NCBI GenBank assembly: GCA_016712035.1
Contig: JADJRT010000015.1
Span: 1 to 64,000, forward strand
Direction of reading: 5' to 3'
DNA: 64,000 nt
DNA from: Flammeovirgaceae bacterium
GTDB lineage: Bacteria > Bacteroidota > Bacteroidia > Cytophagales > Cyclobacteriaceae
Positions 57,718 to 64,000 of the stretch are shown here, piece after piece. The notes under the pieces are model-generated. The model ran no database searches, was not told the DNA's origin, and was given only the letters and a program-made list of their open reading frames with translations. Both the position numbers and the translations under genes were made by a program. Every line of letters starts with the position of its first letter. Within the stretch, counting starts at the first letter, position 1.

Positions 57718-60419
57718 TCAGAATCCAATCAATATAAAAGGTGCCCAATAGTATGGTGATGCATAGGTCCCTTTGTCAATCATTTTAAGTTTTGCGTCCC
57801 GCAATCCGCTGCTGAAGGTCTCATTTTGTTGCTGTAAAAGAGTTTGATAGAAAGTGGTCATTAATTCAGCTGTCGATTCATCGGCTACGCTCCAAAATGA
57901 AACGATAATATTTTTTGCACCTGCATAAACCAGGGCTCTCGACAACCCAATAACGCCTTCACCTTTCGAAATTTTACCCAAGCCAGTTTGGCAAGCCGAT
58001 AAAGACACTAAGTTTGCATTTAATTGAAGATTATAAATTTCGCCCGAGTAAAGATTGCCATCCTCGGCTTCCGTATTATTCTGCAAAAAAATTCGGGAAA
58101 GTTCGGGGTTCTCTTCATCTACAATTCCATGGGTAGCAAAATGCACTAGCGAATAGTTTTGAAGCGTACCATCTTTGATCGCTGTTTCACTTGCCAGATC
58201 ATGAGTGAGTACTTCACAAGAAATGTTTTTGCCTTTAAAGAGTTCCGAGATTTCACTTACTTCTTTTTCTGTTCCGGGTAATGCATTCAAGTTATCCTTT
58301 TCGGGAAATGAAACCGGAGCCAGCAGGCGGGCAGAAGTTATTAATGTATTTGAAGTGGTGAGCTTCTTTTGTAAAAGTAAACCCGCTGAAAACTCATAAC
58401 GAATGGAGTAATTTTTTATGAGATAAGGGAGTTGACTGAATGGAGTTTGGCTATCTTTTACAGACTTGGTAAGTAATGCTTCAAATGGAATAATACTCAT
58501 TCTACCAGAAGGTAAAATCACCAAGTTATCGATGCCGGAAGAAAGACCTTTCGGAATTAAAAGTTTATAAAGATTTCGTGAACTTACAATAAATGTTTTT
58601 TGGTCAGAGAAATACATGCTATTTCTAAATCCATTGAGGAATTTATCATAATCAGCGGGCAGCGATTGATCTTTGATTGAAAAGCGTTTGCGTGTGATAA
58701 GATAGGTATAAAGGCGATTATTTTTTCATCTATGAAATAACTTAGTAATGCAGTCTTTTCATTTAGTAATTCTTGTATTTGCCCGATGGAGGGCGCTGAG
58801 GAATTGAACTTAAGGTTAAAGTACTCTGGATAATTCTTTTCAAGTTGAAGGGTAAATTCGCTGTACGCCTGGTTCAAATGAAAGGCGGTTTCTCTTAGAT
58901 ATTTCTCCTCATCATCGGAGGGTTTTTGTGAAAGCTTCTGAGTAATCAGGGCCATAGCAGACTTCAGACTCTTCTCTTCTTCTAACAGATCGGTCGGGAT
59001 ATTGGCAAACGATTTAGCGTTGGCATCAGCAATGGCTTCTTGCAGCACAGCTGACTTACTTTTCTCGGCAAAATAGAAGGATTCTTCGCGGTATTCCGTT
59101 CTGTGTTTAAACGAAACTTCACTGAGCATGTGCGCTATTCGCACACCGTCTGCATAAACCTCGTTAGCAATTGATCCCAACGTAATTTTGTCGGCTTCGT
59201 TGGTGGTTTGTTGTCGCAGAAGATCAATTAAAGAATCGCAAACCTGCAAAGTAGTGAGCCCTAGCGTAAGGTCCATTACCTTCAATGTTTTCCCTAAAAA
59301 ACGTGCCTCTAGAATTTCTGCCTTATACATTAATGAATACAAGAGTTGCGTGCCGCTATAAAAATTTTCACCTTTTGGATTCACCAGATAATTTTCGTCA
59401 TTAAAATCACTCACGTTTGCAATCAGTGATCTTTGATAATTGACTAAAGCGTCATCAAACTTATTTTGTGATTTTTCAATATTGCCAATCAGTGTATACA
59501 TATAGGCAACATCCGGATGTTTTTTTCCATCCGAAGCCAGGTACATTTGTAAGGCTTTGTTATAATATTCCAAGGCAGTTGCCTGATTATTCATTTTGGA
59601 ATAAGTTTCTCCAATGTAACGCAAAACAAAAGCCTTGGCGGGATGCGGCTGCGGATACATTTTTTCCCAAATCTTCAAGGAAGTTTCAAAGTAGTTAATC
59701 GCGTCTCCATAAAGCTCCAGATATAGATATACTACACCCAGGTTAGAATTGGCAATGGCAAACTTTTGATGATCCTTACCATGTAATTTTTCATACATGG
59801 AGGTTGCCATTTCATAATTGTCTAATGCTTTGTCAAGGTCAAGACTTGTATAGATCAACCCCAGATCGTTGTAGGAGGCAGCAATTAATTCATGGGTTTC
59901 CGGCAAAACATCTTTGCGTAGCGATAATGCCATCAACTGCTGTTGTTCAGCTTGCGAATACTTTCCCGTGTTAAGATACACTTGTCCCAAATAAGTAAGT
60001 GCTTGTGCGGTGGCCAAATTGTTGTTGCCTTGTTGGAGTAAGCTAACGGCATGAATTAATGTTTCAAGGGCCAAATCATTACGTCCCTGGTTGAGGAAAA
60101 GAAATCCGATATTGGTTTCCGTAATGGCAACCAATGTCTCCGGACTTTTTGATGATCTGCTTTTTTCGAGAATCACCTTTAACAAGGCATCGGCATCTTC
60201 AAATTTTCCTGACCTGATATAAGCCTCAGCCTTTTTATTTTCCAATATGATTTGTAATGAAAGATCACTTGTCTTGAATTGATCAACTTGTGTAATTACA
60301 TCTTCAAAACGGCTGTCAAATAAAAGTTCATCCACCTTTTGAATTATAGGATCTTGCTTTTGGGCATGAACATCAAAACAGATAAGAAGCAGGAGTGAAA
60401 CGAGGATATTTCTTATCAT
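57718..60419 (-). CDS. Exported TPR-CHAT protein, caspase-like protease fold (one frameshift)
   Basis: ATG 60419 opens MIRNILVSLLLLICFDVHAQ, a clear signal peptide. About nine TPR units follow (for example ALTYLGQVYLNTGKYSQAEQ, AIANSNLGVVYLYLELYGDA and VAYMYTLIGNIEKSQNKFDD). A shift in a T run near 58727 joins LSYFIDEK to FLNGFRNSMYFSDQKTFIVS. The C-terminal CHAT domain has the His of the dyad in LVHFATHGIVDEENPELS and the Cys in LVSLSACQTGLGKISKGEGV, followed by FWSVADESTAELM. The product is about 900 residues. Being exported, it would act in the periplasm or at the surface. It is the third gene of a tight operon. Confidence 0.9.
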
Positions 60420-60421
60420 GG

Positions 60422-61378
60422 TTAGAACCGATAATTGTAACTGACTGTTGAAACGAGTACACGAGTTAATCCATCAGGATTTACATCACGTTGGGTTATC
60501 TTTTTGCCCAGTAATAATCGCACCCCAGACTTTACATTGAAATTATAACCAACCGTGCCAATTCCTGATAGCGCCATTCCTGTTGTGCCATCAAGTTCTA
60601 TCCGTTGTAACGTATTTGGGTTTGTTATCTCATCTTTATTAATTCTGAAGATAGGGAGTAAGCCAAGTGTGAAGTTAAATCGGGCGTACCGGAAGTTTCG
60701 TTCCACACGAAACATGACATCGGTGCCTCGTTTAAGTTCGTAACAAGGCGCATATTCTCTTACATAATCCTCCCCTTCGCCATTGTTGTAAACTGGTATC
60801 CAGCCGCTCCATGTAAATTGATTGCCATTTTGATTGAATGGATGCTGGATGCCAGTAGCTACCAGCCATTTTCTATTTACAAGTGAAATGCCAGTTATAA
60901 AATCGTAGGTGCCTAAACTGGTTTGATAATACATCGGGAAGGGGAGCCCCTCATCAGATTTTAAATTGGAGTTATTAGAAGGAATTTTCCCGCCTACGGA
61001 AAGACTAATATCAAATTTTTCTGATGAGTACAGATTTCTTGTTAAACAAAGAGACAGGTCAGACAGACTGGCCGTGTTTCCAAAATTTCCACTTGCTGCC
61101 AGGTACGGCACCTTTACCTGAAAGAAGGTTTTGCTATCAATAATATTGAAACTAAAATCAGCCGTAGCTACATAAATTTTTGGAGAAAGAGTTGTGGTAG
61201 CACGATAGAAACTTATTTCCATCGATCTTAATTTGATAGGTACTTTTTTATTAAAAGGTTGATCGGGTTTCATTGCGCCCATCGTACAAAATCCTGCATC
61301 GCTGCAGCCTTGTGCGAATAAACAATCCGTAAGGAATAGAGTGGGAATTAGTATTATAAAACCTCTTAGCGCTTTCAT
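60422..61378 (-). CDS. Exported beta-barrel-like protein of the CHAT operon
   Basis: A protein of 318 residues with a signal peptide (MKALRGFIILIPTLFLTDCL). The rest alternates hydrophobic and polar residues in about ten to twelve strands (DFSFNIIDSKTFFQVKVPYL, YARFNFTLGLLPIFRI, GVRLLLGKKI) and ends VSTVSYNYRF, with a terminal aromatic residue as in outer-membrane barrels. Early Cys residues (GCSDAGFC) are unusual. Its stop lies two bases before the CHAT gene start, so the two are probably made together. I recognise no named family. Confidence 0.75.
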   Translation of the reverse strand: MKALRGFIILIPTLFLTDCLFAQGCSDAGFCTMGAMKPDQPFNKKVPIKLRSMEISFYRATTTLSPKIYVATADFSFNIIDSKTFFQVKVPYLAASGNFGNTASLSDLSLCLTRNLYSSEKFDISLSVGGKIPSNNSNLKSDEGLPFPMYYQTSLGTYDFITGISLVNRKWLVATGIQHPFNQNGNQFTWSGWIPVYNNGEGEDYVREYAPCYELKRGTDVMFRVERNFRYARFNFTLGLLPIFRINKDEITNPNTLQRIELDGTTGMALSGIGTVGYNFNVKSGVRLLLGKKITQRDVNPDGLTRVLVSTVSYNYRF

Positions 61379-61384
61379 ATGACA

Positions 61385-61915
61385 CTACTTTCGTTGTCCT
61401 GTTATTGATACAGCATCTATTTCGTTCCAGCCATCTACCTCTTTGCTATTAATTGCCAGTCGGATGGCATCAGCAAAATAAGTTGTTTCAATGAGTTGAA
61501 TAGTGAAGATTCTTGACGAGGCTGGAAGATTTTTAATACTAGGTTTGGAGTAAACTACCTTCCATTTTTTACTTCCAGAGTCGCGCAAGTAGATGGAGTC
61601 AATTGCGCCTGGGTTAAGTGTTTCATAGATTTCAATTTTCGTTACAGTTTGCAGCGTATCAAAACCCAACTCCAGAAACTCTCTTTTCTCGTCTGCAGTT
61701 AAGGAAGCCCAAGCTGTTGTAAGGTCCCCATACATAGGATAGGTATCTGGTTTTCCAAGGGCTTTGTTAGCTGACCACGAGGTTGATTGGTATTGAGAGC
61801 TATATCGAATAACCTTACTGGCGTACTGACTTATTTTTATTCCTTCAAAGGGTTCGAAGTCAGAGCATCGTACTAGTACAACACAAAGGAACAGGGCGGC
61901 TAGCTTATATCTCAT
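61385..61915 (-). CDS. Exported small protein with discoidin-like fold, CHAT operon
   Basis: A protein of 176 residues. Signal MRYKLAALFLCVVLVRC could be a lipoprotein signal, but Arg at the -1 position of the box is atypical. The body has SQYQSTSWSANKALGKPDTY, FLELGFDTLQTVTKIEIYET and ADAIRLAINSKEVDGWNEID, which resembles galactose-binding/discoidin-type beta sandwiches used for carbohydrate or protein binding. It is the first gene of the three-gene CHAT operon, six bases upstream of the barrel gene. The function is unknown. Confidence 0.7.
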   Translation of the reverse strand: MRYKLAALFLCVVLVRCSDFEPFEGIKISQYASKVIRYSSQYQSTSWSANKALGKPDTYPMYGDLTTAWASLTADEKREFLELGFDTLQTVTKIEIYETLNPGAIDSIYLRDSGSKKWKVVYSKPSIKNLPASSRIFTIQLIETTYFADAIRLAINSKEVDGWNEIDAVSITGQRK

Positions 61916-62022
61916 TCTTGAATTCGAACATATACCCTAAAGATACAAACTCGATCAAGAAAAATAACATTATTAAATGATCAAATCCGATTACATACCG
62001 AGTGACTGATTCTCAATAGAAG

Positions 62023-62970
62023 CTAACTCAATGATTTTTCGTATTCGGCAGGATTAAGATCGTTAAAGAAGTAGTGTACCGGATTGGCATGACTACCATT
62101 AACAAACACTTCGTAGTGTAAATGCGGTGCGGTAGACAGACCGGTGTCACCCACGTATCCAATGAGGTCTCCGCGTTTTATTTTTTGACCTTGTTTGACT
62201 GCAAAACCATGCATGTGTGCATACCGGGTTCGATAACCAAATCCGTGATCTATTTCCAGCATTTTACCATAGCCGCTAAAACTAACATGAAGTTTGTCTA
62301 TCACCCCATCGGCTGTTGCATAAATGGGCGTTCCAATGGCAGCAGCAAAGTCAATACCCGTATGCATTTTTTTTACTTTGTAGATAGGATGTATGCGCAT
62401 TCCAAAACCCGAGGCCAGAGCAATGAGTTGTTTGTTTGCAACGGGTTGAATAGCTGGGATAGCAGCAAATAATTTTTCTTTGCTCTCCGCTAACTCAACC
62501 ACATCGTCTTGAGATTTTGATTCTATATAAATCTTTCTTCTAAGGTTATCCACGCTTTCACTCAGCGATACGATGATGTCCTCATGAATTGTGTTTTTGT
62601 TTTTGATATCCTCATAGCGATCTAATCCGCCAACACCGGCATCCCGAATCCCTTTATCGATTGGCTCGGCACCCAAAACAACGCGATATATATTATCATC
62701 GCGGTATTCCATATTAACGAGTTGCTGCTTAAGATTCTCAACCTCAGCCTGCAGATTCCCGTAATAGAATTCCATTTCTTTTACTTCATTTTTGAGAATT
62801 AATTCCTTGGGCGACTCAAAATAAGAACTATACAGAATCAATAAAGCCACCGCCATGGCCAATGTGAGTGATAGGATACCAAGCGTGTTTAGCACGATGT
62901 CTCCGGTCGAGGTTTTAATTCGCTCGTATTTGCAAGTCTCAGTGTCGTAGTAATACTTTATTCTTGCCAT
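62023..62970 (-). CDS. M23-family metallopeptidase (LytM-type)
   Basis: A protein of 315 residues. A short cytoplasmic start is followed by a membrane helix (about residues 28-50, LGILSLTLAMAVALLILY), a coiled-coil region (EVKEMEFYYGNLQAEVENLK) and a C-terminal M23 domain. Zn2+ ligands are the His and Asp in MHTGIDFAAAIGTP and the HxH in APHLHYEVFV; GYRTRYAHMHG is between. It is a probable peptidoglycan endopeptidase or divisome regulator facing the periplasm. It lies 22 bases downstream of mogA on the same strand. Confidence 0.92.
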   Translation of the reverse strand: MARIKYYYDTETCKYERIKTSTGDIVLNTLGILSLTLAMAVALLILYSSYFESPKELILKNEVKEMEFYYGNLQAEVENLKQQLVNMEYRDDNIYRVVLGAEPIDKGIRDAGVGGLDRYEDIKNKNTIHEDIIVSLSESVDNLRRKIYIESKSQDDVVELAESKEKLFAAIPAIQPVANKQLIALASGFGMRIHPIYKVKKMHTGIDFAAAIGTPIYATADGVIDKLHVSFSGYGKMLEIDHGFGYRTRYAHMHGFAVKQGQKIKRGDLIGYVGDTGLSTAPHLHYEVFVNGSHANPVHYFFNDLNPAEYEKSLS

Positions 62971-62991
62971 AATTTTAAAGTCAAAAGGTTT

Positions 62992-63519
62992 TTAGGCGGG
63001 TCTGAAAACATGGATACTTTCGGGTTTACATTCAATAAAAGGGCCATTCAGAAGGTCTATACAATAAGGAATGGCCGGAAACACAGCATCTAAACACTGG
63101 CGGATTGCTTTTGGTTTCCCTGGCAAATTTACAATTAATGTTTGATTTCTGATTCCTGCGGTCTGCCTGGATAGAATAGCGGTGGGCACATATTTTAAAC
63201 TCTCTAATCTCATCAATTCACCAAAACCGGGCATCATCTTATCACACACGGCTTCGGTTGCTTCTGGAGTTACATCCCGTTTGGCTGGCCCTGTTCCACC
63301 ACAAGTAATAATCAAACAGCATTTTTTTTTATCAGCCATTTCAATGAGTGTGCTTTCAATTAATGCTTGCTCATCAGGGATAACCGCATACTCTTTTTCC
63401 CAATCACTTACGAGATATTCATTCAATGTATTTACGATGGCTTTACCGGGTATGTCTTCATAGATGCCTTTGCTGGCACGATCTGAAATATTGATTATCC
63501 CGATTCTTATTTCGCTCAT
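62992..63519 (-). CDS. mogA: Molybdopterin adenylyltransferase-type protein (MogA)
   Basis: A protein of 175 residues from ATG 63519 (MSEIRIGIINISDRASKGIY). LIITCGGTGPAKRDVTPEAT is the MPT-binding turn and VNLPGKPKAIRQCLDAVFPA is conserved. It activates molybdopterin by adenylation before Mo insertion. The same reading frame continues upstream through trhO, but the ATG at 63519 with the native MogA N-terminus shows that the fused reading is an artefact of a shift in trhO. Confidence 0.9.
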   Translation of the reverse strand: MSEIRIGIINISDRASKGIYEDIPGKAIVNTLNEYLVSDWEKEYAVIPDEQALIESTLIEMADKKKCCLIITCGGTGPAKRDVTPEATEAVCDKMMPGFGELMRLESLKYVPTAILSRQTAGIRNQTLIVNLPGKPKAIRQCLDAVFPAIPYCIDLLNGPFIECKPESIHVFRPA

Positions 63520-63533
63520 GAATGGTTTACAAG

Positions 63534-64000
63534 TTATGAGGAAGATTGATGAATTCTTGCTTTTAAGTCTTTGCGCTCTTCCTTTTTTAAAAACCTGCCG
63601 TCCTTTATTTATTCCCTTTCGCAATTCCTTTTGAGCCTCGAAGGGTAGAACAAGTATATCGGTACATGCTTGAGAACAACAACCGGAGTATTTAGCAGCG
63701 CATTCTTCGCACTGAATGAACAATAAGTGGCAGCCGTCATTCTTACAGTTAGTGTGGGTGTCGCAAGGTTTTCCACACTGGTGGCATTCACTGATAATCT
63801 CGTCTGAAATGCGTTCACCAAGACGTTCGTCAAACACAAAATTTTTACCAATAAATTTATTTTCTAATCCTTGCGTTTTCACTTGGCGGGCATATTCAAT
63901 GATTCCTCCATTCAACTGAAATACATTCTTAAATCCTACGTGTTTAAACCAGGCACTCGCTTTTTCACACCGTATTCCACCCGTACAATACATCAGTAAA
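63534..64000 (-). CDS. trhO: tRNA uridine(34) hydroxylase TrhO / rhodanese-like protein, C-terminal part (frameshifted)
   Basis: The gene enters from the window edge. The rhodanese active-site loop is MYCTGGIRCEKASAWF (catalytic Cys in GGIRC). The C-terminal Cys-rich region is typical of TrhO: CHQCGKPCDTHTNCKNDGCH and QCEECAAKYSGCCSQAC. In the given sequence the frame runs on through 63534, but a one-base shift near 63590-63605 restores FLKKEERKDLKARIHQSSS and the stop at 63534. TrhO hydroxylates U34 in some tRNAs. The N-terminus lies beyond the window. Confidence 0.88.

Overview
The window comes from a chromosome of the phylum Bacteroidota, most likely order Cytophagales. The evidence is a Por-type (T9SS) C-terminal sorting domain, a gliding-motility gene (gldC), TonB-dependent receptor architecture with a carboxypeptidase-like N-domain, Bacteroidota families (DUF3098, DUF6089), TAnnTTTG-type promoter elements, and the ftsX-DUF3098-uppP-truB-ribF gene order. 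Most of the window is core chromosome. I see no rRNA or tRNA gene, insertion sequence, prophage or CRISPR array.

A dominant technical feature is reading-frame breakage. More than twenty genes, many of them normally essential or highly conserved (gyrB, ribF, uppP, ftsX, thrC, metF, ppk1, hppA), are split by single-base shifts. Several shifts lie in homopolymers, and the two halves join into a normal-length protein. I read these as uncorrected assembly indels, and annotate such genes once over their full span with the approximate shift position. Bases 800-1500 are much worse than the rest.

Layout. 1-2207: end of a large T9SS-secreted protein, then a tiny Gly/Pro-rich protein with a sortase-like C-terminal tail. 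2220-6990: nucleotide-sugar dehydratase, DUF6089 outer-membrane protein, sucC, lolD-type ATPase. 7028-7204: a palindromic repeat cluster between convergent genes. 7228-18511: mtaB, small membrane proteins, phosphohexomutase, hppD, trpS, DUF1573 protein, wecB, glutaryl-CoA dehydrogenase-like gene, tryptophan 2,3-dioxygenase. 18551-25867: a 14-repeat MORN-like protein with a C-terminal barrel-like domain, COG2509 flavoprotein, CoA-binding protein, NTF2-like pair, PPK2, leucine-rich-repeat protein. 26049-31129: gyrB, ppk1 and convergent ppx. 31211-36662: a SAM-I riboswitch, split metH with a four-helix-bundle gene between the halves, metF and a terminator. 36683-41039: SGNH lipoprotein and TonB-dependent receptor. 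41143-46428: gldC, scoAB and the ribF-truB-uppP-DUF3098-ftsX cluster. 46539-51878: sigma/anti-sigma pair, DUF2147, membrane pyrophosphatase, a hypothetical gene and an acyl-CoA thioesterase. 51997-56871: threonine operon thrA-thrB-thrC behind a candidate Thr/Ile-rich leader peptide. 56848-64000: pcm, an exported TPR-CHAT protein in an operon with a barrel-like protein and a small exported protein, an M23 peptidase, mogA, and trhO running off the edge.

Functional themes. Methionine and folate genes (metH1, metH2, metF) sit under one SAM riboswitch. Threonine synthesis appears to have its own leader peptide. Polyphosphate and pyrophosphate enzymes recur (ppk1, ppx, ppk2, hppA). Aromatic amino-acid catabolism is represented by hppD, tryptophan 2,3-dioxygenase and glutaryl-CoA dehydrogenase within 7 kb. 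The least explained items are the CHAT operon, the MORN-barrel protein, the sortase-like micro-protein, the palindromic repeats and the threonine leader.
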